Below are positions 44,804 to 55,202 of a DNA stretch of 64,000 nt, piece after piece. The notes beneath the pieces are model-generated. The model made no database searches, was not told where the DNA came from, and saw only the letters and a program-made list of their open reading frames with translations. The position numbers were made by a program, and so were the translations under genes. The stretch's first letter is position 1. Each line of letters starts with the position of its first letter. Origin of the DNA: Streptomyces sp. NBC_01408 (GTDB taxonomy: Bacteria > Actinomycetota > Actinomycetes > Streptomycetales > Streptomycetaceae); NCBI RefSeq assembly GCF_026340255.1, contig NZ_JAPEPJ010000001.1:2411001-2475000 (forward strand), written 5' to 3'.

Positions 44804-45829
44804 CTATACCGGGCCGGCGACCTCCGCGGCCGGGGACGCCAGGTCTTCGGCCTCGACCCGGCGCCGGCGGCGGTGCTTGAGCAGGACCCAGGGGCCACGG
44901 GCCGCCGTGACCTCCGTACCCGCCTCGCCCGCGGCAGCGGACGCGGCCTTCGCCACCGGGAGCATGTCCTCGTCCCGCGACACGTCCAGCCGGTCCGACT
45001 CCGGCCACAGCCCGAGCGCCGCGCACAGGGTCGGCAGCACGGCCATGGCGGCGGTCGCGTACCCCTCAGCCGAGGGGTGGTAGGAGTCCGGACCGAACAT
45101 CTCGCGCGGGTTCGCGGCGAACTCGGGACCCAGCAGATCCCCCATCGAGACCGTACGGGCGCCCAGCGCGACCACCCCTATCGTCTGCGCGGCGGCCAGC
45201 TGGCGCGAGACCCGGCGGGCCATCCAGCGCAGCGGCTGGTACACCGGCTCGATGGTGCCCAGGTCCGGGCAGGTGCCCACGACGACCTCGGTCCCCGCCA
45301 GGCGCAGCCTGCGGACCGCCGAGGTGAGCAGCCGCACCGACTGGGTGGGCGGCATCCGGCGGGTCACGTCGTTCGCGCCGATCATGATCACGCACACGTC
45401 GGGGGCGGGCGCCTCGTGCCCGGCGGCTCCGTCGAGCAGCAGGTTCACCTGCCGGTCCAGATCGTCCGACATGGCCCCCGACTGGGCCACGTTGCGCAGC
45501 TCCACCGGCCGCTCGGCCACCGCCGCCAGCCCGGAGGCCAGCAGGGCCGCGGGGGTCTGGCGGGCCCGCCGTACGCCGAGGCCCGCCGCCGTGGAGTCGC
45601 CCAGCATCCCCAGGCGCAGCGGGCCGGGGCTCTGTTCGGGCCCGGAGAACTCGCTCCCGTACAGCCCGTCCGCGCGCGGCGGGTCCCCCAGTCCGGTGCC
45701 CACCGTCCGCTTGGCGAACTGCACCTCCGCCAGCACCAGTCCCACCGCGGCGGCCCCGACCAGTCCGAGTCCGCCCCCGCCGTACGCTGCCCCCGCCGCG
45801 ATCCGACGGGCTGTTCTCGCTCTGGACAC
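44804..45829 (-). CDS. SGNH/GDSL-family hydrolase, membrane-anchored
   Basis: The 341-residue protein has an N-terminal hydrophobic segment (about 9-36), which is a signal anchor, then the catalytic domain. Block I is MLGDSTAAGLGV near 75, with Ser in GDST, block III is MIGANDVTRRMPP near 149, and block V is the DSYHPS triad residues near 247. The SGNH fold hydrolyses esters, lipids or acyl-sugars outside the cell. The last 60 residues are low-complexity with a basic run HRRRRR. The GTG at 45829 is divergent from cbs. Confidence 0.9.
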   Translation of the reverse strand: MSRARTARRIAAGAAYGGGGLGLVGAAAVGLVLAEVQFAKRTVGTGLGDPPRADGLYGSEFSGPEQSPGPLRLGMLGDSTAAGLGVRRARQTPAALLASGLAAVAERPVELRNVAQSGAMSDDLDRQVNLLLDGAAGHEAPAPDVCVIMIGANDVTRRMPPTQSVRLLTSAVRRLRLAGTEVVVGTCPDLGTIEPVYQPLRWMARRVSRQLAAAQTIGVVALGARTVSMGDLLGPEFAANPREMFGPDSYHPSAEGYATAAMAVLPTLCAALGLWPESDRLDVSRDEDMLPVAKAASAAAGEAGTEVTAARGPWVLLKHRRRRRVEAEDLASPAAEVAGPV

Positions 45830-45962
45830 TCTTCAGGCCACCTCGCTTCCCTGACTGAGCCTCGTTTGACCTACCTGCCCCGTACGGACGGTCGGCCAAT
45901 CCCTTTCCGCATACTCTGGCCGGACCTCCCGGAGAACCCGTGGAGTCCCCTCCTTGGAGAAC

Positions 45963-47351
45963 ATGGTGCAATTCCACGACTCGATGATCAGCCTCGTCGG
46001 CAACACCCCGCTGGTGAAGCTCAACCGTGTGACCGAAGGCCTCCAGGCCACCGTGCTGGCCAAGGTCGAGTACTTCAATCCCGGCGGATCCGTGAAGGAC
46101 CGGATCGCCGTACGGATGATCGAGGCGGCCGAGCAGAGCGGAGCCCTCAAGCCCGGCGGCACCATCGTGGAGCCGACCAGTGGCAACACGGGCGTAGGAC
46201 TCGCCATCGTGGCCCAGCAGAAGGGCTACAAGTGCATCTTCGTCTGCCCTGACAAGGTGTCCCTCGACAAGATCAACGTCATGCGCGCGTACGGCGCCGA
46301 GGTGGTGGTCTGCCCGACCGCCGTCGACCCCGATCACCCGGACTCGTACTACAACGTGTCCGACCGCCTCGTGCGCGAGACGCCGGGCGCCTGGAAGCCC
46401 GACCAGTACAGCAACCCGAACAACCCGCGTTCGCACTACGAGACCACCGGTCCCGAGCTGTGGGAACAGACGGACGGGAAGATCACCCACTTCGTCGCGG
46501 GCGTCGGCACCGGCGGCACGATCTCCGGCACCGGCAACTACCTGAAGGAGGTGTCCGGCGGCAAGGTCAAGGTCGTCGGCGCCGACCCCGAGGGCTCGGT
46601 CTACTCCGGCGGCTCCGGCCGCCCGTACCTCGTCGAGGGCGTCGGCGAGGACTTCTGGCCGACCGCCTACGACCCGAACGTCACCGACGAGATCATCGCG
46701 GTGTCCGACAAGGACTCCTTCCAGATGACCCGCCGGCTGGCGAAGGAGGAGGGCCTCCTCGTCGGCGGCTCCTGCGGCATGGCGGTCGTCGCCGCCCTGC
46801 GCGCCGCCGAGGGCCTGGGCCCGGACGACGTCGTCGTCGTCCTGCTGCCCGACAGCGGCCGCGGCTACCTCAGCAAGATCTTCAGCGACGAGTGGATGGC
46901 CGGGCACGGCTTCCTGGAGGAGGCCGGGCCCTCAGCGCGCATCGGCGACGTGCTCGCCGACAAGGAGGGCGGCATCCCCTCCCTGGTCCACATGCACCCC
47001 GAGGAGACGGTCGGCCAGGCCATCGAGGTCCTGCGCGAGTACGGCGTCTCGCAGATGCCGATCGTGAAGCCGGGCGCCGGACACCCGGACGTGATGGCCG
47101 CCGAGGTCATCGGTTCCGTGGTCGAGAAGGAGCTCCTCGCCGCGCTGTTCGCGCAGCGGGCCTCCCTCGGCGACCCGCTGGAGAAGCACATGAGCGCCCC
47201 GCTCCCGCAGGTCGGCTCCGGCGAGCCGGTGGCCGAGCTGATGTCGGTGCTCGGCGAGGCGGACGCGGCGATCGTGCTGGTCGAGGGCAAGCCGACCGGC
47301 GTGGTGAGCCGTCAGGACCTGCTCGCCTTCCTGGCCAAGACGGCGAAGTAG
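45963..47351 (+). CDS. cbs: cystathionine beta-synthase
   Basis: The 462-residue protein has a PLP-dependent fold II domain. The PLP Lys is in YFNPGGSVKDRIA near 42, the substrate loop is EPTSGNTGVG near 72, and the phosphate loop is VGTGGTISGTG near 180. Two C-terminal CBS domains follow (about 335-460). It condenses homocysteine with serine to cystathionine, the reverse transsulfuration route. The ATG at 45963 gives the usual N-terminus, but its GGAG is only 3 bases upstream; TTG 45954 is 8 bases after another GGAG and could be the true start. It is followed by a large repeat between convergent genes. Confidence 0.95.
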   Translation: MVQFHDSMISLVGNTPLVKLNRVTEGLQATVLAKVEYFNPGGSVKDRIAVRMIEAAEQSGALKPGGTIVEPTSGNTGVGLAIVAQQKGYKCIFVCPDKVSLDKINVMRAYGAEVVVCPTAVDPDHPDSYYNVSDRLVRETPGAWKPDQYSNPNNPRSHYETTGPELWEQTDGKITHFVAGVGTGGTISGTGNYLKEVSGGKVKVVGADPEGSVYSGGSGRPYLVEGVGEDFWPTAYDPNVTDEIIAVSDKDSFQMTRRLAKEEGLLVGGSCGMAVVAALRAAEGLGPDDVVVVLLPDSGRGYLSKIFSDEWMAGHGFLEEAGPSARIGDVLADKEGGIPSLVHMHPEETVGQAIEVLREYGVSQMPIVKPGAGHPDVMAAEVIGSVVEKELLAALFAQRASLGDPLEKHMSAPLPQVGSGEPVAELMSVLGEADAAIVLVEGKPTGVVSRQDLLAFLAKTAK

Positions 47352-47651
47352 CCCGCGGGCTCGCGGGACGCGGCCGCGCTCGGCCGTCGTGCAAACGGTA
47401 CGGGCCCGACACGTGACGGCAGCACCGGCTTAACACGGCTCCGGCACAGTGGTGTTCGTCGGCAGGGAAGCCCGGGAGACCGGATCCCGGCCGGCGTCAC
47501 CGAACGGCGTTGCGTGCCTCCGGAGCGGCTCCCGGACCACGTGGACGTCTCGGACGCGGAAGGCCCTGACCCGGCCGTGTCCATCGCGGGGACCGCCGTC
47601 GTCCCGCCCCCGGGCAACCGGGGTGCGGCGGTCCCCGCGCCACACCCTTTC

Positions 47652-47776
47652 CTGGGGCTCCGCCCCAGACCCCGCGCCTCAAACGCCGGCGAGGCTGGAT
47701 TTGGCTGATGCCGCCCGCCTGGCACAACTCAGCCTCGCCGGCGTTTGAGGCGCGGGGGTGCGGGGGCGGAGCCCCC
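47652..47776. repeat. interspersed hairpin repeat, copy B (26-bp perfect arms)
   Basis: Positions 47671-47696 and 47731-47756 are exact reverse complements of 26 bp including CTCAAACGCCGGCGAGGCT, with a 34-base loop that contains ATTTGGCTGATGCCGCCC. Outer hairpins CTGGGGCTCCGCCCCAG and GGGGGCGGAGCCCCC flank them. It sits between convergent cbs and the gene at 47798, where it would be a bidirectional terminator. The remaining 300 bp of the 47352-47797 gap shows no gene. Confidence 0.85.
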
Positions 47777-47797
47777 GAAGCGGCGCCGCGCCCGGAC

Positions 47798-48166
47798 TTA
47801 CTCGGCGGACCCCCGCCGGAAACGCTTCGTGGCGTGGATGAAGTTCACGCCCACGATGCCGCCCCAGGCGACGAGCAGGCCCGGCAGATGAGCCTGAGTA
47901 GCGGCAATGGCGGACAAGGGAATCGCCAGCACCAGCGTGATGATCGCGAAGCCGAAACGTTCACCGAAGTTCCCGTCCACCACGGCAGGACCGGCGGAGC
48001 CGCGCGCGGCGGACAGGCGTTCCTCCGCGAGTCGGCGCCGGACCTGCGTGTCGACCTTCTCGACGAACGAGTCCACCAGCGCGGACTCGTACTCCGGACC
48101 CAGCTCCCGCCGGGCGTCCAGCGTGGCGTCGAGTTCCTTCTTCAGCTCTTGGGCGTGCGCGTCCAT
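47798..48166 (-). CDS. small membrane protein with two helices
   Basis: The 122-residue protein has a charged helical N-terminus (KKELDATLDARRELGPEYESALVDSFVEKVDTQVRRRLAEER, about 8-50). Two hydrophobic helices follow at about 73-92 and 93-110, then a short basic tail. The pattern resembles small integral membrane proteins found across Streptomyces, and I know no function. It is divergent from the RpiR regulator at 48323, and the intervening 156 bp contains inverted repeats. The start is ATG 48166. Confidence 0.78.
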   Translation of the reverse strand: MDAHAQELKKELDATLDARRELGPEYESALVDSFVEKVDTQVRRRLAEERLSAARGSAGPAVVDGNFGERFGFAIITLVLAIPLSAIAATQAHLPGLLVAWGGIVGVNFIHATKRFRRGSAE

Positions 48167-48271
48167 GGCCCCACCGTAGGAACCGCCGCGGCCCCCGGCA
48201 CTGGGGCTAGCCCCCGTATCCCCGCCGGGACCGTCTCGCGGACCGGCACCGGCTTGCCGAGCTGCATAACC

Positions 48272-48303
48272 GCATGCAGAGTGCTCCGTGACTGAATAAA
48301 TCA
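48272..48303. promoter_or_regulatory. inverted repeats upstream of the RpiR-type regulator
   Basis: CTGCAT-N6-ATGCAG (48272-48289) is followed by TGAATAAATCA (48293-48303), which resembles the TGAAT-N2-ATTCA sites of the hutU promoter with a one-base shift in its right half. Both lie within 51 bp upstream of the ATG at 48323. They may be autoregulatory sites. Confidence 0.45.
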
Positions 48304-48322
48304 CCGGGACGGAGGGGACGGG

Positions 48323-49165
48323 ATGAGCGACAGCCCGGCCGCGCGGTTGCAGAAGCTGTTCGAGGGCCACCGGCTGACACCTACCCAGCGGCGGATCGCG
48401 CACTGCATGGTGCGCGGAGCGGCGGAGGTGCCCTTCCTGTCGAGCGTGGAGCTCGCGGAACTGGCCGGGGTGAGCCAGCCTTCGGTGACCCGGTTCGCGG
48501 TGGCCCTCGGCTTCGACGGGTACCCCGCCCTGCGCCGGCACCTGCGCGAGGTGGCTCCGGCGGAGCGGGCGGGCGCCGCGCACGAGGACGCGTACAACGA
48601 GTACCAGCAGGCCGTCCAGGGCGAGATCGAGAACCTGCGGCAGCTGGCGGCGATGCTCGCCGACCCCGCGCCGGTCCAGGAGGCGGGCCGGCTGCTCGCC
48701 GCCTCGGTCCCGCTGCCGGTGCTGGGGCTCCGGGCGGCGTCCTCGCAGGCGCGCGGCTTCGCGTACTTCGCCGCCAAGGTGCATCCCGACGTACGGCTCC
48801 TCGACGAGGGCGGCTCGATGCTGGAGGACCGCATCGACGCGGCCCGTTACGAGGGCGCCACGGCGCTGCTCTGCTTCGCGCTGCCCCGCCACCCCCGGGA
48901 GGTCGTGGACACCCTCGAACGCTCGCGCCGGTCCGGGCTGACCGTGGTGACGGTCGCCGACTCGGTCTTCGCTCCGGTGGCCCGCCACTCGGACCTGCTG
49001 ATCCCGGCGCCGGTCGGCACGGGCCTGGCCTTCGACACGGCCTGCGCGCCGATGCTGCTGGGCCGGGTCCTGCTGGAGGCGATGGCGGACGCGCTGCCGG
49101 ACGCGCAGGCACGGCTGGAGGCCTTCGACGCCAGGGCCGCTGCGCGGGGCCTGTTCGTGGATTGA
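48323..49165 (+). CDS. RpiR/MurR-family regulator with SIS domain
   Basis: The 280-residue protein has an N-terminal RpiR HTH (about 5-80; LTPTQRRIAHCMVRGAAEVPFLSSVELAELAGVSQPSVTRFAVALGFDGYPALRRHLRE). A C-terminal SIS fold (about 115-265) with VPLPVLGLRAASSQARGFAYFAAKV normally binds a sugar phosphate or related effector. It lies upstream of the decarboxylase and hut cluster, and the shared TGAAT-type motif makes it the likely local regulator of histidine use. That link is inferred. It ends 156 bp before the convergent decarboxylase, with repeat copy C between. Confidence 0.88.
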   Translation: MSDSPAARLQKLFEGHRLTPTQRRIAHCMVRGAAEVPFLSSVELAELAGVSQPSVTRFAVALGFDGYPALRRHLREVAPAERAGAAHEDAYNEYQQAVQGEIENLRQLAAMLADPAPVQEAGRLLAASVPLPVLGLRAASSQARGFAYFAAKVHPDVRLLDEGGSMLEDRIDAARYEGATALLCFALPRHPREVVDTLERSRRSGLTVVTVADSVFAPVARHSDLLIPAPVGTGLAFDTACAPMLLGRVLLEAMADALPDAQARLEAFDARAAARGLFVD

Positions 49166-49172
49166 CGCCCTG

Positions 49173-49320
49173 CGGCGCCGCTGCCGGGGGCTCCGCCCGG
49201 GGGCCTGCCCCGCCCCCGCACCCCCGCGCCTCAAACGCCGGCGAGGCTGGATTTGGCTGACGCCGCCCGCCTTTGAGGCGCGGGGTCTGGGACGGAGCCC
49301 CAGGAGCCCGCGCGCAGCGG
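49173..49320. repeat. interspersed hairpin repeat, copy C (shortened second arm)
   Basis: CCCCGCGCCTCAAA (49222-49235) pairs perfectly with TTTGAGGCGCGGGG (49272-49285). The left side continues as CGCCGGCGAGGCTGGATTTG, as in copy B, but the right side lacks the matching segment, so this copy looks like copy B with an internal deletion. It fills the gap between the convergent regulator and decarboxylase genes. Confidence 0.8.
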
Positions 49321-50694
49321 TTACAGCAGCGCGTCCCGGAAGCCGCCGCCCGCCTCCGCGACGATCGCGGACAGGCTTTGCTCCGGGCGGGCCAGGCTGA
49401 AGCGGACGCCGCCCGCCGGATCCACCGTGAAGCCGTGCACCGCCGGTCGCGGCAGGCTGTTGTAGCCGTAGTGGGCGGTGAAGAAGTACGCCCCGGTGTC
49501 CGGGACGGCGATCAGGTCGCCCGGGGCCAGCCGCGGCAGCTCCCGGCCCGTGGCGAGGAGGTCGCCCGCGAAGCAGGCCGGGCCCGCGATGTCCTGGGCG
49601 ACCGGGTCGCCGGTCTTCGGGCCGCCCTTCGCGTCGTACGGCAGGATCCGCAGCGGCCAGGCCGCCGGGGCGTAGACCGTACGGGTCGCCAGCTGGACCC
49701 CGGCGTGGGTGAGGGCGATGGGGCGGGCCCCGGTGGTCTTGGTGTACTCGACCCGGGCGAGGACCAGGCCGTGCTTGGCCAGCAGGGACCGGCCGAACTC
49801 CGTCACCAGGCCGTACGAGCCGTCGAACAGGGACGGGGCGGCCGCGCGCAGGGCGGCCACGTACTCCGGGTAGCCCGGGGTGTGGGCGTCCGAGGTGAAG
49901 TTCACCGGGAGGCCGCCCCCGATGTCGAGGGTGTCGATCTGCCGGCGTCCGGCCGCCGCGTTGACCGTTTCGGCCAGCGCGTGCAGTTCCCGTACGCCCT
50001 CGGCGATCAGGGGCAGCGGGACGCCCTGGGAGCCCGAGTGGGTGTGCAGGCGGGTCAGCCACGGCCGGTCCAGGCAGGCCCGTACCAGCCATGCGCGCGC
50101 GCCGGGATCGCGCAGCGGGACGCCGAACTTCGAGGTCGCCGTGGCGGTGGACAGCGCGTCGATGGCGCCCGCCCCGGTCTGCGGGTTGATCCGGATCCCG
50201 ACCGGGGACCGGGTGGGCGCGGCGGCGACGAGCGCGTCGAGGCGTTCCAGCTCCTGCCGGTTGTCGGCGTTGACGGCGATGCCCAGGGCCAGGGCCTCGC
50301 GCAGTTCGGCCGCCGTCTTGGCGGGGGAGTCCAGGACGGTCCGCTCGGGCCCCACCCCGGCCGCCCGGGCCAGGGCCAGTTCGCCGGGGCTGGCCACCTC
50401 GCAGCCGAGACCGGCGTCGGCGAGCAGCCGCAGCACCGGGACGAGCGGGGCGGCCTTGACGGCGAAGGCGTGCAGGACGGGGGTGCCGGGTGGCAGTGCG
50501 GCCGCGAAGGCGCTGGTCAGGGCGGCGGCCGAGGCGCGGATCCCGGCCGTGTCCAGCAGGCAGGTCAGCGGCTCGGCGGTGTCGGCCCCGCCGACGAGGC
50601 CCTGCTCGACGGCGGCCCGTACGGCCCGGTCGCGGCGCGCGGCGGCGCCTTCCGGGTCCGTCGGCGTGTGCGTCTCGGCAGCCATGCCCGCCAT
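49321..50694 (-). CDS. PLP-dependent decarboxylase of diaminopimelate/ornithine decarboxylase fold
   Basis: The 457-residue enzyme has the alanine-racemase-type barrel. The PLP Lys is in LHAFAVKAAP near 75-84, and GLGCEVASPGELALA follows. HTHSGSQG near 218 and GGGLPVNF near 253 bind the cofactor, and the Cys-x3-Asp site is in GPACFAGD near 375. Family members decarboxylate meso-diaminopimelate, ornithine or related amino acids. The substrate is unclear because Streptomyces have a separate lysA. It is divergent from hutU and shares the promoter region with the TGAAT-type operators. ATG 50685 is an alternative start. Confidence 0.85.
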   Translation of the reverse strand: MAGMAAETHTPTDPEGAAARRDRAVRAAVEQGLVGGADTAEPLTCLLDTAGIRASAAALTSAFAAALPPGTPVLHAFAVKAAPLVPVLRLLADAGLGCEVASPGELALARAAGVGPERTVLDSPAKTAAELREALALGIAVNADNRQELERLDALVAAAPTRSPVGIRINPQTGAGAIDALSTATATSKFGVPLRDPGARAWLVRACLDRPWLTRLHTHSGSQGVPLPLIAEGVRELHALAETVNAAAGRRQIDTLDIGGGLPVNFTSDAHTPGYPEYVAALRAAAPSLFDGSYGLVTEFGRSLLAKHGLVLARVEYTKTTGARPIALTHAGVQLATRTVYAPAAWPLRILPYDAKGGPKTGDPVAQDIAGPACFAGDLLATGRELPRLAPGDLIAVPDTGAYFFTAHYGYNSLPRPAVHGFTVDPAGGVRFSLARPEQSLSAIVAEAGGGFRDALL

Positions 50695-50728
50695 CCCATC
50701 ATCCGACGCCGCCGCCCGCAGCTGTTGA

Positions 50729-50766
50729 CTGAATCTATTCAGGGCGGGAGGATGTGAATAGATTGA
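50729..50766. promoter_or_regulatory. two TGAAT-N2-ATTCA-type operators in the hutU/decarboxylase promoter
   Basis: CTGAATCTATTCAG (50729-50742) has perfect 6-bp arms around CT. TGAATAGATTGA (50755-50766) is a second, less symmetric copy, its start 25 bp downstream of the first. They sit in the 95-bp gap between divergent genes, just upstream of the hutU ribosome-binding site GGAGGAGG. The RpiR-type regulator at 48323 is the likely ligand-responsive binder, by inference. Confidence 0.6.
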
Positions 50767-50789
50767 CCAACATCGGAGGAGGCACCGCC

Positions 50790-52450
<1,661 letters not shown>

Positions 52451-52454
<4 letters not shown>

Positions 52455-53656
52455 CCTTCCACGAGATGTGGGCCGAGCTCGCACCCATCGGCAGGAACGC
52501 CGACACCGGCGGGTACCGCCGGTACGCCTGGAGCGGGGCCGACACCGACTGCCGGACCTGGTTCCAGGCCCAGGCCGAGGCGCGCGGGCTGACGTACGAG
52601 ACCGACCGCAACGGCAACCAGTGGGCCTGGCTCGGCGACCCCCTCGCGGGGGACGCCGTGGTCACCGGCTCCCACCTGGACTCCGTCCCCGACGGCGGGG
52701 CCTTCGACGGCCCCCTCGGGGTGGTGTCCTCCTTCGCGGCCCTGGACGAACTCCGCAGGAGGGGTGCGGAGTTCGCCAGGCCCCTGGCCATCACCAACTT
52801 CGGTGACGAGGAAGGGGCCCGCTTCGGCCTCGCCTGCGTCGGCTCCCGGCTCGCCGCCGGACAGCTGACCAAGGAGAAGGCGTACGAGCTGCGCGACGCC
52901 GACGGCATCGCCCTGCCCCAGGCCATGGAGGCCGCAGGCTACGACCCCGAGGCCATCGGGGCCGACCCCGAACGCCTCGGCCGCATCGGCGCCTTCGTCG
53001 AACTGCACGTGGAACAGGGCCGGGCCCTGGACCTCTCAGGCGACCGGGTCGGCATCGCCTCCGCGATCTGGCCGCACGGCCGCTGGCGGTTCGACTTCCG
53101 CGGTGAGGCCAACCACGCCGGCACCACCCGCCTCGTGGACCGCCGCGACCCGATGCTCACTTACGCGGCGACCGTGCTGGCCGCCCGGACCGAGGCGGCC
53201 CTCGCCGGGGCGGTCGCCACCTTCGGGAAGATCTCCGTCGAGCCCAACGGGGTCAACGCGATCCCGTCCCTGGTGCGCGGCTGGCTCGACTCGCGCGCCG
53301 CCGACCAGGCCACCCTCGACACGGTCGTCACCGCCATCGAGAAGGCCGCCCACGAGCGCGCCGGCCAGGACGGCATCGACCTCGCGGTCGTCCGGGAGTC
53401 CTTCACCCCGGTCGTCGAGTTCGAGCACGCCCTGCGCGACGAGATGAACCGGATCCTGGGCGGGTCCGTCCCCGTCCTCGGCACCGGGGCGGGACACGAC
53501 GCCGGAATCCTCTCCGCGGCCGTCCCGACCGCGATGCTGTTCGTACGGAACCCGACCGGCGTCTCCCACTCCCCGAAGGAGTTCGCCGCCGAGGACGACT
53601 GCGTGGCCGGAGTCCTCGCCCTCGCCGACGTACTGGAAGGACTCGCATGCAGTTGA
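52451..53656 (+). CDS. M20 amidohydrolase (allantoate amidohydrolase family), probable N-formylglutamate hydrolase
   Basis: The 401-residue metallopeptidase-fold protein has [19 protein letters not shown] near 77-95, which supplies His and Asp metal ligands. The Glu pair is in [18 protein letters not shown] near 115-132, the His ligand in ELHVEQG near 182, and HSPKEF near 375. The family includes allantoate amidohydrolase and N-carbamoyl amino-acid hydrolases. It overlaps hutU by GTGA and is followed by a HutF-type deiminase, whose product is N-formylglutamate. No HutG is present in the window, so this enzyme is the probable deformylase. That role is inferred from context. Confidence 0.9.
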
Positions 53657-55011
53657 AGGGGCACGCGGTGACTGCGCACAGGACGTACTGGCTGGAGCAC
53701 GCCTGGCTCGGCACCCACGTCGAGCCGGGCGTTGCCCTGGAGGTGGCGGAGGACGGGCGGATCGCCGCCGTGCGGACCGGGGTCGAGACCCCGCCCCCGG
53801 GCGCGGAGGTCCTGCGCGGCCTGACCCTCCCGGGCCTGGCCAACGCGCATTCCCACGCCTTCCACCGCGCGCTGCGCTCCACCGTCCAGGTGGGCAGCGG
53901 CACCTTCTGGACCTGGCGCGACTTCATGTACAAGGTCGCCCAGAATCTCACCCCGGACAGCTACTTCGCGCTCGCGCGCGCCGTCTACGCCGAGATGGCG
54001 CTGGCGGGCATCACGAACGTCGGCGAGTTCCACTACGTCCACCACGCCCCCGGCGGCGCCCCCTACGCCGACCCGAACGCCATGGGCGAGGCCCTGATCG
54101 AGGCGGCCGCCGCGGCCGGCATCCGCATCACCCTCCTGGACACGGCGTACCTCTCGGCCGGATTCGGGCGGGCGCCCGACCCGCACCAGCTGCGCTTCTC
54201 CGACGGCACCGCCGAGGCGTGGGCGGAGCGGGTCGGCGCGCTGAAGCCCCGCGAGCACGCCCTGATCGGCGCGGCGATCCACTCGGTGCGCGCCGTGCCC
54301 GCCGGCCAGCTCGCCACCGTGGCCCGCTGGGCCGAGGAGCACCAGGCCCCCCTGCACGTCCACCTCTCCGAGCAGACCGCCGAGAACGACGCCTGCCAGG
54401 CCGCCCACGGCCGCACCCCCACCCAGCTCCTCGCCGACCACGGGGTGCTCGGCCCGCGCACCACCGGCGTCCACAACACCCACCTCACCGACGCGGACAT
54501 CGCCCTCCTGGGCGGCACCACCACCGGCACCTGCATGTGCCCCACCACCGAACGCGACCTCGCCGACGGCATCGGCCCGGCGGTCCGCCTCCAGCAGGCG
54601 GGCAGCCCGCTGTCGCTGGGCAGCGACAGCCACGCCGTGATCGACCTGTTCGAAGAGGCCCGCGCGATGGAGCTGAACGAGCGCCTGCGCAGCCGTACCC
54701 GGGGCCACTGGACGGCGAACGCCCTGCTGTCGGCGGCGACCGCCGATGGCCATGCGGCGCTCGGCCGGCCCGACGCGGGGCGCCTGGAGCCGGGCGCGCT
54801 CGCGGACTTCACCACCGTCGCGCTGGACTCCGTACGGACGGCCGGTCCACTGCCGCGGCTCGGCGCCGAGACCGCGGTCTTCGCCGCGACGGCGGCGGAC
54901 GTCCGCCACACGGTCGTGGGTGGCCGCCACATCGTCCGCGACGGCGCCCACAGCCTGGTCCCCGACGTCCCGTCCGCCCTCGCCGAGTCCATCGCCGCCC
55001 TCCGCGCCTGA
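53647..55011 (+). CDS. hutF: formimidoylglutamate deiminase (HutF type)
   Basis: The 454-residue amidohydrolase has the metal motif NAHSHAFHR near 73-81 and HVHLSEQTAEND near 237-248. The first part, YWLEHAWLGTHVEPGVALEVAEDGRI, is typical of HutF. It removes ammonia from N-formimino-glutamate to give N-formylglutamate. It overlaps the M20 gene by 10 bp, so the two are coupled. GTG 53668 is an alternative start. The large hairpin repeat D follows before hutI. Confidence 0.92.
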   Translation: MQLKGHAVTAHRTYWLEHAWLGTHVEPGVALEVAEDGRIAAVRTGVETPPPGAEVLRGLTLPGLANAHSHAFHRALRSTVQVGSGTFWTWRDFMYKVAQNLTPDSYFALARAVYAEMALAGITNVGEFHYVHHAPGGAPYADPNAMGEALIEAAAAAGIRITLLDTAYLSAGFGRAPDPHQLRFSDGTAEAWAERVGALKPREHALIGAAIHSVRAVPAGQLATVARWAEEHQAPLHVHLSEQTAENDACQAAHGRTPTQLLADHGVLGPRTTGVHNTHLTDADIALLGGTTTGTCMCPTTERDLADGIGPAVRLQQAGSPLSLGSDSHAVIDLFEEARAMELNERLRSRTRGHWTANALLSAATADGHAALGRPDAGRLEPGALADFTTVALDSVRTAGPLPRLGAETAVFAATAADVRHTVVGGRHIVRDGAHSLVPDVPSALAESIAALRA

Positions 55012-55036
55012 CCGCAACGCCTGCGGCGGGCCTTCT

Positions 55037-55177
55037 CCCCACCCCGCCCCTTCCCGAACTGGGGCTCCGCCCCAGACCCCGCTCCTCAAACGCCGGAGGG
55101 GCTGAATCTTTCAGCCCGTCCGGCGTTTGAGGACCGGGTCCGGGCAGAGCCCGGTTTCGGGAAGGGGCGGGGTGGGG
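55037..55177. repeat. interspersed hairpin repeat, copy D, nested in the hut cluster
   Basis: Two nested inverted repeats are present. The outer arms 55037-55058 and 55156-55177 are perfect over 22 bp. The inner arms 55084-55106 and 55110-55132 match over 23 bp with one mismatch and a 3-base loop, and include CCTCAAACGCCGGAGGGGCT. They lie between hutF and hutI, which are co-directional, so the element may terminate or stabilise the mRNA. Confidence 0.85.
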
Positions 55178-55202
55178 GACAGGCAAGCCCCGAGAGGAAC
55201 CC

